From: Erysipelotrichaceae bacterium 66202529
GTDB lineage: Bacteria > Bacillota_I > Bacilli_A > Erysipelotrichales > Erysipelotrichaceae
Assembly (NCBI GenBank): GCA_017161075.1
Contig: CP046174.1
Location: forward strand, 2,480,001 to 2,544,000
Direction: 5' to 3'
Length of the DNA: 64,000 nucleotides
A program made the translations under genes and the position numbers. Each line of letters starts with the position of its first letter. The stretch's first letter is position 1. Below the pieces are notes generated by a model, which was not told the origin of the DNA, searched no databases, and saw only the letters and a program-made list of their open reading frames with translations. Positions 25,026 through 32,809 of the stretch are shown here, one piece after another.

Positions 25026-25440
25026 GATGGATTCTTTTCTTTATCGTGACAAGCGTTCCCTTTCCCTTTTCCGATTCAATATGGAAATCATCCGCAAAGG
25101 TCTGCATGATCGTCATTCCCATACCGCTTCGCTCCATATGCTTTTTACTCGTATACAATGGCTGCATCGCCAGCTGCAGGTCGTCAATGCCGCAGCCCTC
25201 ATCGCTTACCTTCATATATATGTATTCCTCATCATACGTGATCTGCAATACGATGGTACCGTCTTCTCTGCTTTCATAGCCGTGGATCATGGCATTGACA
25301 ATCGCCTCAGCAAGCATGGTCTTAATTTCCATGATTGCTTCCATATCCAGATTCAGCGGCATCAGGAAAGCTACCGCACTCGTTCTCGCAAACGCTTCAT
25401 TTTCCAATCTGCTTACAAACTCCAGTTTCATCGTATTCAT
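25003..25440 (-). CDS. spoIIAB: Anti-sigma-F factor and serine kinase SpoIIAB
   Basis: A 145-residue GHKL-fold kinase that sequesters sigma-F and phosphorylates SpoIIAA. The N-box is KTMLAEAIVNAMIHGYE, the G1 box KVSDEGCGIDD, and the G2 region MERSGMGMTIMQTFADD with TSKKHMERSGMG. The N-terminal MKLEFVSRLENEAFAR matches SpoIIAB. It overlaps spoIIAA by four bases. Confidence 0.96.
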   Translation of the reverse strand: MNTMKLEFVSRLENEAFARTSAVAFLMPLNLDMEAIMEIKTMLAEAIVNAMIHGYESREDGTIVLQITYDEEYIYMKVSDEGCGIDDLQLAMQPLYTSKKHMERSGMGMTIMQTFADDFHIESEKGKGTLVTIKKRIHHGKDSEQ

Positions 25441-25754
25441 AGCTTTACCTCATTTCTCTCATGCTTCATGATCTGAAAGATCCCGGACATCTTAAACAGC
25501 GTCTGGTTGACTCTGGACAGATTGCACAAAATGAGCTGTCCGTGCAGCTTCTGCAGCTGCTTGTAGCGTGCCAGCACAAAGCCGATGCCGGTGCTGTCCA
25601 CAAATGTGACCTCCTCAAAATCGAGCTTTACCGTCTTGGGCTGATATTTATCTATCAGGTCGATGCAGATCTGTTTGAGATTGCAAACGGTAAGATTATC
25701 CAGATCCCCGTAAAAATAAAAGTAAAGGATACCGTCAATATACTGATGTTTCAT
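25437..25754 (-). CDS. spoIIAA: Anti-sigma factor antagonist SpoIIAA
   Basis: A 105-residue STAS-domain protein. The phosphorylation motif is VTFVDSTGIGFVLARYKQL, with the Ser of DSTG as acceptor. When unphosphorylated it binds SpoIIAB and frees sigma-F. ATG 25754 (MKHQYIDG) is chosen because the longer in-frame starts lie on top of the GGAGGG ribosome site. It heads the spoIIA operon; no convincing sigma-H or sigma-A promoter could be fixed upstream. Confidence 0.95.
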   Translation of the reverse strand: MKHQYIDGILYFYFYGDLDNLTVCNLKQICIDLIDKYQPKTVKLDFEEVTFVDSTGIGFVLARYKQLQKLHGQLILCNLSRVNQTLFKMSGIFQIMKHERNEVKL

Positions 25755-25865
25755 GTTCATCCCTCCGCTGACCATAGTACCACGTTTTCAAATTCCTTTG
25801 GGGATATTCGACAAAGCATCCACAGGTTCGACAGAAATTTTCTTTACTACCCGTTTTGAGGAAAG

Positions 25866-25895
25866 AAAAAGGAGGAGCCCTTACAGCTCATCCTC
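25866..25895 (-). terminator. Terminator between the dacF unit and spoIIA
   Basis: GAGGATGAGC/GCTCCTCCTT with one mismatch, running into T5; it overlaps the end of the small membrane protein gene. Confidence 0.6.
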
Positions 25896-26045
25896 ATCAA
25901 AGCCTTCATCCAGGTCACGGCTGTATTCCTCCATATAGCCTGCCTGCTCATCGGCATCCGCACTGACTCTGCATAACGCATACAGCAGAACAAACAGAAA
26001 GAAGACTGCTGCGATACCGACAATCCATAATATACTTGTCATCAT
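25881..26045 (-). CDS. Small single-span membrane protein
   Basis: A 54-residue ORF: MMTSILWIVGIAAV... with one hydrophobic span (about residues 4-25), then a very acidic Tyr-containing cytoplasmic tail ending DLDEGFDEDEL. AGAGGGA is three bases from the first ATG, six from the second. It lies 74 bases after dacF and just before a terminator and spoIIA, so it is probably co-transcribed with dacF. No family is recognised; a sporulation-associated role is inferred from position only. Confidence 0.55.
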   Translation of the reverse strand: MMTSILWIVGIAAVFFLFVLLYALCRVSADADEQAGYMEEYSRDLDEGFDEDEL

Positions 26046-26119
26046 ATCCCTCTTTTCTGTTTCTATTGTATGTGTCTATGCATATCTCATTCGTGCATAC
26101 ACACGCCAAGTTCTGACAA

Positions 26120-27307
26120 TCAGGCCAGGGTATCGCTGAATGCCTTCATAAAAATATCCAGATAATTCAGCTGCTCCACATCCTGATCGACACCGACTGG
26201 CACCTCCATGGTGTAGCCATCACTCATGGTGATTTTCACACTGCCGATTGCTTTTTTTGCTTTATAAGGCGGGGTATCCTTGGTTATCGTGATTTCCTTT
26301 TTCTTTTCCTTCGGCTCACTGCCTTTTTCAAATACATAGACAAGATCCTTCAGTGTGATCAGATTCACGGTAGCGGGCTTACCGTTTTCCATCGTATATG
26401 CTTCCAGCTTGGTACCCTTGGGATAAAGCAGACCCTGCGCGAATTGCGAGAAGCCGTAATCCAGCATCTGCTTGATTTCTGCGTTTCGTTGTTTGCTGCT
26501 AGGTTCCCCCATAGCTACAGCAACCAGGCGCAAATCCTTTTTCTTTGCCGTAACGGTGATACAGGACATCGCCTCAGTGGTAAAGCCTGTTTTTAATCCG
26601 TCCACGCCCTCATACTGCTTCAGCAGCTTGTTCGTATTGACCAGCCAGAATTTCTTATCCGTATTCTCCCGGATGTAGGCATCATAGGTGGACGTGATGG
26701 TTAGCAGCTCCTCACCGCCCTCAGCGATCAGTGCGCGGGCAATCACGGACATGTCCTTTGCACACGTATAATGCTCGGGGTCATGCAGTCCTGTCGCATT
26801 CATAAAATGGGAATTGCTCAGCTTCAGCTCCTTCGCCTTGTCATTCATCATTTCGACAAAGCGCTCATTGCTGCCACCCACCTTTTCCGCCATAGCTACC
26901 ATGGCATCATTGGCACTGGCAATACAGATGGATTTTACCATATCGCGTACACTCATGGCTTCTCCCGGCTCCAGAAAGACCTGACTGCCACCCATGCTGG
27001 CCGCATATTCACTTGCGGATACAGAATCCTCCCATGTGATTTTTTTATCGTGAAGGGCTTCAAATATCAGCAGCAGACCCATCATCTTCGTCATGCTGGC
27101 AGGGTACAGCTTATCTGTTTCATGCTTGGCGTAAATCACCTTTCCGGTGGTGTTTTCAACCAGATACGCAGCTTTGGCACTCGGTGCCAGATCCTGTGAA
27201 TTTTGTGCAGACTGCTGCTTTGGTTCCGCTTCCTGTGCGTGAAGCTGTTGCGGTAAAAGTCCCATACCAAGACATGCACTCAGACACAGTACAATTAGTT
27301 TTTTCAT
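26120..27307 (-). CDS. dacF: D-alanyl-D-alanine carboxypeptidase (DacF-type low-molecular-weight PBP)
   Basis: Trims the terminal D-Ala of peptidoglycan stem peptides outside the membrane. The 395-residue product has a signal peptide ending at QQLHA, then S11-family motifs SMTK in YPASMTKMM, SAN in CIASANDAM, and KTG in GLKTGFT, followed by the C-terminal beta domain. ATG 27307 is favoured (nine bases from GAGG). The order dacF then spoIIAA-AB-sigF matches Bacillus, where DacF acts in spore cortex formation. A probable sporulation promoter lies at 27326-27354. Confidence 0.92.
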   Translation of the reverse strand: MKKLIVLCLSACLGMGLLPQQLHAQEAEPKQQSAQNSQDLAPSAKAAYLVENTTGKVIYAKHETDKLYPASMTKMMGLLLIFEALHDKKITWEDSVSASEYAASMGGSQVFLEPGEAMSVRDMVKSICIASANDAMVAMAEKVGGSNERFVEMMNDKAKELKLSNSHFMNATGLHDPEHYTCAKDMSVIARALIAEGGEELLTITSTYDAYIRENTDKKFWLVNTNKLLKQYEGVDGLKTGFTTEAMSCITVTAKKKDLRLVAVAMGEPSSKQRNAEIKQMLDYGFSQFAQGLLYPKGTKLEAYTMENGKPATVNLITLKDLVYVFEKGSEPKEKKKEITITKDTPPYKAKKAIGSVKITMSDGYTMEVPVGVDQDVEQLNYLDIFMKAFSDTLA

Positions 27308-27325
27308 TTGCATCTACCTCAGTAA

Positions 27326-27354
27326 AGTATATGGGAAAATGAATGGCTTATGTC
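27326..27354 (-). promoter_or_regulatory. Putative sporulation promoter of dacF
   Basis: GACATAA, 14 bases, CATATACT on the minus strand; the 13-nt block TTTCCCATATACT is identical to that before sigK. An overlapping TTGACA could instead give a sigma-A reading with poor spacing. Confidence 0.45.
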
Positions 27355-27390
27355 AAAAGGATGAAAAAAGAATTGTTTATCTTCCATAGG

Positions 27391-27426
27391 AAAAGGGGCA
27401 GAATATTTATTTGCATGTTCTGTCCC
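27391..27426 (-). terminator. Terminator of aspA
   Basis: GGGACAGAA/TTCTGCCCC (one G-U) followed by TTTTCC on the minus strand. Confidence 0.6.
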
Positions 27427-27481
27427 TGTATGCTTCCTAACGGTATGTATGCTGATGATGCAAACGGTATGTTTTTTATGT

Positions 27482-28918
27482 TTAGCGGCCGGTTTGTTTT
27501 TTGGCTTTTTTATGCATACCCGGTATGCCGGCACGCGTCATTTCCCGTATGTTGAGTACTTCCTCCAGTTTATCCTTGCTCATCAAGCCGTTTTCCAGTA
27601 TCAGCTCCTTCAGCTTCCGATTTTCCTTGAGTGCAAGCTTAGCCATACGGCTCGCCTGTGCATAGCCAATGTGCGGAGCAAGCGCTGTTGCAGTGCCTAA
27701 AGAGTTTTCCATCACCTCACGGCAATGCTCCGTGTTCGCCTGAATGCCCATGATGGCATGGACACGCAGCGTATGACAGGCATTGCGCAGCAGGTCTATG
27801 GATTGAAACAGATTGAAGAACAGCACCGGTTCAAAAACGTTGAGCTCCATCTGTCCTGCTTCTGCCGCCTTGGTGATCGTTACGTCATTTCCGAATACCT
27901 GAAAGCACACCTGATTGCATACTTCTGGAATAACCGGATTCACCTTTCCCGGCATAATACTGCTTCCCGGCTGGCGGGCAGGCAGCACGATTTCCGCAAG
28001 TCCGGTTTTCGGCCCGCTGGCCATCAGACGCAGATCGTTACACATCTTTGATAAGGAAACACAAAGAGTTTTTAGGGAAGCATGGGCAAATACAAACGGA
28101 TCGACATTTCTTGTCCCATCAATCAAATCACGCGCACTGGTCAGTTCAATTTGCGTGATGTCGCACAGATTTTTCACACAGATACGCTTGTAGCGCTCAT
28201 CGGTATTGATTCCCGTACCGACAGCGGTGGCTCCCATGTTTACAGATTTCAAGTTGGAAAAGGCAACCTTGATTCTGCGGATATCACGAACGATTGCAGT
28301 CGCAAAGGCATGAAACTCCTGTCCCATGCGAATCGGCACAGCATCCTGCAGATGCGTACGCCCCAGCTTGATCACATCATTGAATTCAATACTTTTATCG
28401 AGCAGTGCTTCCTGCAGCAGCATCAGCTCCTCCAGCAGATCCTCCACCAGAAACAGGGATGTCAGCTTTCCGGCGGTTGGAAATACATCGTTGGTGGACT
28501 GACCAAAATTCACATGGTCGTTGGGATGGATATAGTCATACACCCCCAACGGCTTACCGGCAAGCTGTGCCGCTCTGTTGGCAACAACCTCATTGGTGTT
28601 CATATTGGTGCTTGTGCCTGCTCCTCCCTGAATTACATCGGTGATAAACCAGGCATCCAGCTTCCCCTGAATGATTTCATCACAGGCTGTCAGGATATAG
28701 CCTGTGCGTTCATCATCCAGATGTCCGCATTCATGATTGGCCATTGCGCAGGCCTTCTTAATCATTCCCAGCGAACGGATCATCACCGGATGTGTCCGCA
28801 GCTGAGTGATGGGAAAATTCTGTGTTGCACGCACTGTCTGCACCCCATATAGGGCATCCGCAGGAACCTGCACTTCCCCCAAAGAATCTTTTTCAATACG
28901 AAATTGCTGTGTTGTCAT
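27482..28918 (-). CDS. aspA: Aspartate ammonia-lyase (fumarase/aspartase superfamily)
   Basis: Deaminates L-aspartate to fumarate reversibly. The 478-residue product has the superfamily signature GSSIMPGKVNPVIPE (mobile catalytic SS loop), GAGTSTNMNTNEVVANRA, the HPNDHVNFGQSTNDVFPTA block, and TGINTDERY. MIRSLGMIKKA at the N-terminus and the Asp/fumarate-type TNMN region fit aspartase better than class II fumarase, but fumarase cannot be fully excluded without alignment. It is a single-gene transcript, with a cre-like site over its promoter suggesting carbon catabolite control. Confidence 0.88.
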   Translation of the reverse strand: MTTQQFRIEKDSLGEVQVPADALYGVQTVRATQNFPITQLRTHPVMIRSLGMIKKACAMANHECGHLDDERTGYILTACDEIIQGKLDAWFITDVIQGGAGTSTNMNTNEVVANRAAQLAGKPLGVYDYIHPNDHVNFGQSTNDVFPTAGKLTSLFLVEDLLEELMLLQEALLDKSIEFNDVIKLGRTHLQDAVPIRMGQEFHAFATAIVRDIRRIKVAFSNLKSVNMGATAVGTGINTDERYKRICVKNLCDITQIELTSARDLIDGTRNVDPFVFAHASLKTLCVSLSKMCNDLRLMASGPKTGLAEIVLPARQPGSSIMPGKVNPVIPEVCNQVCFQVFGNDVTITKAAEAGQMELNVFEPVLFFNLFQSIDLLRNACHTLRVHAIMGIQANTEHCREVMENSLGTATALAPHIGYAQASRMAKLALKENRKLKELILENGLMSKDKLEEVLNIREMTRAGIPGMHKKAKKQTGR

Positions 28919-28953
28919 AGTATTCCTTCATCTCCATCGTTTTCTATACCCTC

Positions 28954-28976
28954 ATTATACTACGAAAGCGCTTTTA
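28954..28976 (-). promoter_or_regulatory. aspA promoter -10 and cre-like site
   Basis: A minus TATAAT (28959-28954) is preceded at once by TAAAAGCGCTTTCG (28976-28963), matching 12 of 14 positions of the CcpA cre consensus with a perfect AAAGCGCTTT core. CcpA binding here would block the promoter. Confidence 0.45.
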
Positions 28977-29052
28977 TTTCCTATAATATCCTTATAAAAA
29001 ATACGAATACTGTATATAAGAGGAAATAGCCAAAGAAGCTATTACTTTTATA

Positions 29053-29268
29053 AAATAAATATCCGCAAGCTATGGTGATCCTTATAAATACAAGGTACAA
29101 TATAAAGTTGTAAAAAAAAGAAAGGCTTATAAAAAAACAGGCGGATGGAAATCCGGCTCCACCATAAATTTAAAGGGAAAGCAAAGCTGTCGTGTGTATG
29201 TAAAATTCAAAAACAAAACAACTGGCAGAGAAACTATCCGTAAGCTTGGCGGCTTCAAAATCTATTAA
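29053..29268 (+). pseudogene. C-terminal remnant of a surface or secreted protein
   Basis: An in-frame stretch without a start codon encodes about 70 residues, basic and aromatic (e.g. YKYKVQYKVVKKRKAYKK, then GGWKSGSTINLKGK and TIRKLGGFKIY), ending at TAA 29266. It is preceded by a stop in frame at about 29054. The alternating beta-strand pattern looks like the last domain of a cell-surface protein. Next to the stop, the segment AAAATCTATTAAA is duplicated in tandem. It is interpreted as a decayed gene; parent family unknown. Confidence 0.45.
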
Positions 29269-29284
29269 ATTAAAATCTATTAAA

Positions 29285-29321
29285 AATGATGGAATGCTCC
29301 TGTGTCATTCCATCATTTTTT
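29285..29321. terminator. Bidirectional terminator at the end of the siroheme operon
   Basis: Perfect 12-bp stem AATGATGGAATG/CATTCCATCATT with T-runs on both strands; contains the stop codon of the minus gene. Confidence 0.75.
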
Positions 29322-30555
29322 CTATCATCAGCTTTTGAAACGGTTCCAGCTCAATACATGCTTTTGTCACAACCTCCACCCTGCACTGCTGTTTCTGTAA
29401 CCTTAAGATCAGATCAGAATTTTCCTCACTGTCCTTTTGAAAATGAATTCCCCGCAGCATATACAACGGCAGTACCGCTACACTTGTAGCCTGAAAGGGT
29501 AAAGGACATACCGAACTCTGTTTTTCGTGAACCGCATACATCTTTGTATCCTCCTCTGTGATTGCTTCAAGAAGCGCTTCAAACGCACCGTTCACACAAG
29601 AATGATAGATAACCAGCAGACAGGAGCAGCCGCTATCATAACGCACCTGCCGCAGACACTGTGCCACCTCAGTTTTACTCTGAAACATAATCGGTTTCAC
29701 ATTAAAGGCCGATGTCCTCCATGAGTAAAGCTGCTCAAAATAGCGTCCCTGCTGAAACAGCATCGGAATCAAAATCGGCTGCACCTTGAATGCTTTCAGT
29801 ATGTGCATCCAAGCACTCACCGATTGCTGCACGCTCTGCTTAGAAACAGCAGCGGACAAAAAAGCAATCGCTGTTACCACGCCCGGATAGCGCTGTTCAA
29901 TAGACGCGCAAAACGGCTCCACTTCCTGCAAAGCCAAATGTTTAACACCGTGAAAGCACAAAAGCAGCAGCGTTTTCCCCTGCAGCACCTGTTCAAGAAT
30001 ACATAAATCCTGCTTTGACAGGTCTGCCAGTCCATGCATAAGCTCACGACGGGCTTCCTGTGGGACATACTCTAACGCATAGGCACGCAGCTTTCTCAGC
30101 ATAACAAGACGGTCCGCATACTGTTCCTTTACCACGTTTTCCATATCCTGCAGCATTTTCTTTGCAAGCAGCGGGCTTGCCCCTTTAGTTCCGGCGGCAA
30201 GAACATACTCTCCTGTCTCCTGAACAGCCAGCGCATGCATGCTCGCCTGTGTATCCCGCTGTACACTCATGGCAAATATACCGGCTGCCCTGGCATCTGC
30301 ACATATCTGCGCATTGGTTGTGGCATGGTCACAGCAAGCGATCACCAGCATCATTCCCTGCAGCAGCTGCGGACGATATTCATCCATAATACATGGAAAT
30401 ACAGCATCCGCAAAGCAGGGATCAAAGCGCTTTGCAATAACCCGGATGTCTGCCCCCTCCTGTGTAAGCTGACAGCATTTTCGATAGGCACTTTGACCAC
30501 CGCCAACCACCAGCACCGGGATTCCTGTCAGACGCAGTTGTACACACATACTCAT
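29305..30555 (-). CDS. Fusion: precorrin-2 dehydrogenase + sirohydrochlorin chelatase (CbiK-like)
   Basis: The last two steps of siroheme synthesis in one 416-residue protein. Residues 1 to about 190 are the Met8/CysG-N-type NAD-dependent dehydrogenase (PVLVVGGGQSAYRKCCQL, then VIACCDHATTNAQI and GTKGASPLLAKKM). From about residue 195 a class II chelatase of CbiK type follows (LLLLCFHGVKH..., VIYHSCVNGAFEAL, LPLYMLRGIHFQKD with the metal-site His). It oxidises precorrin-2 to sirohydrochlorin and inserts iron. Four-base overlap with hemL. The chelatase half is divergent; cobalt rather than iron is possible, but no cobalamin genes are seen here and a siroheme enzyme is divergent. Confidence 0.82.
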   Translation of the reverse strand: MSMCVQLRLTGIPVLVVGGGQSAYRKCCQLTQEGADIRVIAKRFDPCFADAVFPCIMDEYRPQLLQGMMLVIACCDHATTNAQICADARAAGIFAMSVQRDTQASMHALAVQETGEYVLAAGTKGASPLLAKKMLQDMENVVKEQYADRLVMLRKLRAYALEYVPQEARRELMHGLADLSKQDLCILEQVLQGKTLLLLCFHGVKHLALQEVEPFCASIEQRYPGVVTAIAFLSAAVSKQSVQQSVSAWMHILKAFKVQPILIPMLFQQGRYFEQLYSWRTSAFNVKPIMFQSKTEVAQCLRQVRYDSGCSCLLVIYHSCVNGAFEALLEAITEEDTKMYAVHEKQSSVCPLPFQATSVAVLPLYMLRGIHFQKDSEENSDLILRLQKQQCRVEVVTKACIELEPFQKLMIEKMME

Positions 30556-31838
30556 AGCTGCTGTAATGCCTTTCGCATGATATCCAGTGTTAAATCCAAT
30601 TCGTTGTTTGTGTGCGCCATCGACACAAACATCGCTTCATAAGGAGAGGGTGCAATCAGGACACCGTGATCATAAAGATATTGAAAGTATCGTTCAAACA
30701 GCTGCGCATTACAGGTTTGTACATCCGCAAAGCTGTAAACAGGCTGCTTGGTGAAAAACAGTGTCAGTAAGCTTCCTGCCTGATGAATCTGAAAGGGCAG
30801 CTGCAGCTCATCCAGTATACGCTGCATTCCTGCCTTCAAATAGGCTCCCTTCTCCTCCAGCTGTGTATAAACCTGCGGATGCTCTTTCAAATACTGTAAC
30901 AGACGGCAGCCCAGATGCATTGCCAAAGGATTTCCGGAGAGAGTTCCTGCCTGATACACTGCACCGCTTGGACTTACGGTATCCATGATATCCGCTCTTC
31001 CTCCATAAGCGCCAACCGGCAGCCCCGCTCCGATAATTTTTCCAAAGCACGCCATATCCGGTACGATGCCATACAGCTGCGCAGCGCCGCCATAACGGAT
31101 ACGGAAGCCACTGATTACCTCATCGAAAATCAGCACGATATCATGTGCATCACAAAGATTGCGCAAGCCCTGAAGAAACGACGGCTCAGCAGCTACCACG
31201 CCCATATTTCCCGCAATCGGCTCCAGGATGATCGCAGCGATCTCCCCCTTGTTTGCCGCAATGAGCGCTTCAACAGAAGGCAGATCATTGTAGGTGCCTA
31301 CCAGTGTATTTTTCACGATATCCGCAGGAACACCGGGACTTGTCGGCATACCGAAGGTCAGCGCCCCAGACCCGCTTTTCACAAGCAAGCCATCGCTGTG
31401 ACCGTGATAACAGCCTTCAAATTTAATGATTTTATCCCTGCCTGTAAATCCTCTGGCAGCACGGATTGCGGACATGGTTGCTTCTGTACCGGAATTTACC
31501 ATCCGTACCTTTGCAAGACCCGGATAAGCCTGTGTGATAAGCTGTGCCAGCTCCACCTCCTGCGGTGCACAAAGACCGTAGCTGATTCCCTTTTGTATGA
31601 TGTCCTCCAGTTGCGTACTGAGCAATGGATGCGCATGTCCCAGAATCATCGGCCCCCAGGATCCGATATAATCCAGATACGTATTCCCGTCAACATCCAC
31701 AATATGGGAGCCATTGGCACGCTCGACAAACAGACAGGGTGCATGTGCGCTGGAAAAAGAACGTACCGGAGAGTTTACTCCCCCGGGCATCACACGGTTT
31801 GCCTCCTGAAACAATGCCAGGCTTTTCTCATGCTTCAT
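30552..31838 (-). CDS. hemL: Glutamate-1-semialdehyde 2,1-aminomutase
   Basis: A PLP enzyme converting glutamate-1-semialdehyde to 5-aminolevulinate. The 428-residue product has PGGVNSPVRSF, VNSGTEATMSAIRAARGFTGRDKIIKFEGCYHG, DEVISGFR and the PLP Lys in CFGKIIGAGLPVGAYGG. ATG 31838 overlaps the hemB stop (ATGA) and lies seven bases from GGGGG; a GTG three bases upstream is less likely. Confidence 0.96.
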   Translation of the reverse strand: MKHEKSLALFQEANRVMPGGVNSPVRSFSSAHAPCLFVERANGSHIVDVDGNTYLDYIGSWGPMILGHAHPLLSTQLEDIIQKGISYGLCAPQEVELAQLITQAYPGLAKVRMVNSGTEATMSAIRAARGFTGRDKIIKFEGCYHGHSDGLLVKSGSGALTFGMPTSPGVPADIVKNTLVGTYNDLPSVEALIAANKGEIAAIILEPIAGNMGVVAAEPSFLQGLRNLCDAHDIVLIFDEVISGFRIRYGGAAQLYGIVPDMACFGKIIGAGLPVGAYGGRADIMDTVSPSGAVYQAGTLSGNPLAMHLGCRLLQYLKEHPQVYTQLEEKGAYLKAGMQRILDELQLPFQIHQAGSLLTLFFTKQPVYSFADVQTCNAQLFERYFQYLYDHGVLIAPSPYEAMFVSMAHTNNELDLTLDIMRKALQQL

Positions 31839-32809
31839 CACTGCACCCCCTCATCGATCAGCCGGGCAAGATACAGGGCAAAGTAGGTAATGATGAAATC
31901 AGCACCGGCACGCTTCATCGCCAGTATACTTTCAAAAATAACAGCTTCCTGAACCAGTCCCTGCTTCACTGCCATTTTCAGCATGGCATATTCCCCGCTC
32001 ACATTATATACCGCAAGCGGCAGCTGAAACCGCTGCTTCGCCAGTGCCACGATATCCAGATAGGCAAGAGCCGGTTTGACCATAAGCACATCTGCCCCCT
32101 CCCTTTGATCTGCCTCCAGCTCACGCAGAGCCTCTCTGCTGTTCGCAAAATCCATCTGATACCCCTTGCGGTCTCCAAAGCAGGGTGTGGAATTGGCAGC
32201 GGCACGAAACGGCCCGTAATAGCTGGATGCGTATTTTGCACTGTATCCCATGATCGCCACATCGGTATAGCCCTGTTCATCCAGGGCAGAGCGAATGGAT
32301 GCAATGTGTCCGTCCATCATATCACTCGGTGCGACCATATCTATGCCTGCAGCCGCATAGCTTAACGCGATACGATTCAGATAGGACAGTGTTTCATCAT
32401 TTAGCACATTCCCTGCCTCATCGAGAATACCGCAGTGCCCGTGATCGGTATATTCACACATGCATACATCCCCGATCACATAGATTTCCGGTGCATACTC
32501 CTTTATAAAACGAATCGCCCGCTGGACAATACCATTCGCATCATACGCTGCAGAACCACAGGCATCCTTATGGTCTGGAATCCCGAACAGAATACAGGAA
32601 AGAATACCTGCCTCCTTCATTTCATCCAGCACCTGCGGCAGACAGTCAACCGAATAATGATAGACATCCGGCAGTGTTTCGATTTCCCGGCAGATATGCT
32701 CACCTTCCACTACAAACAATGGATAAATCAAATCTCTTTTCAATAATACCGTTTCCTTGCTCATGGAGCGTATGGTTGCATTTTTACGCAATCTTCTTCC
32801 TCTATACAT
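31838..32809 (-). CDS. hemB: Porphobilinogen synthase (5-aminolevulinate dehydratase)
   Basis: Condenses two 5-aminolevulinates. The 323-residue product starts MYRGRRLRKNATIR. It has the zinc-site cysteines in DVCMCEYTDHGHCG and the two Schiff-base lysines in GYSAKYASSYYGPFR and LMVKPALAYLD, so it is the zinc-dependent form. It overlaps cobA-hemD by eight bases and hemL by one. Confidence 0.96.
   Translation of the reverse strand: MYRGRRLRKNATIRSMSKETVLLKRDLIYPLFVVEGEHICREIETLPDVYHYSVDCLPQVLDEMKEAGILSCILFGIPDHKDACGSAAYDANGIVQRAIRFIKEYAPEIYVIGDVCMCEYTDHGHCGILDEAGNVLNDETLSYLNRIALSYAAAGIDMVAPSDMMDGHIASIRSALDEQGYTDVAIMGYSAKYASSYYGPFRAAANSTPCFGDRKGYQMDFANSREALRELEADQREGADVLMVKPALAYLDIVALAKQRFQLPLAVYNVSGEYAMLKMAVKQGLVQEAVIFESILAMKRAGADFIITYFALYLARLIDEGVQ

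Noticed and set aside
25755..25865. Sigma-H or sigma-F promoter before spoIIAA (AAAGGAATT and GTCGAATAT motifs)
   Set aside because: The individual boxes are present but not in the right order or spacing, so no promoter was called.
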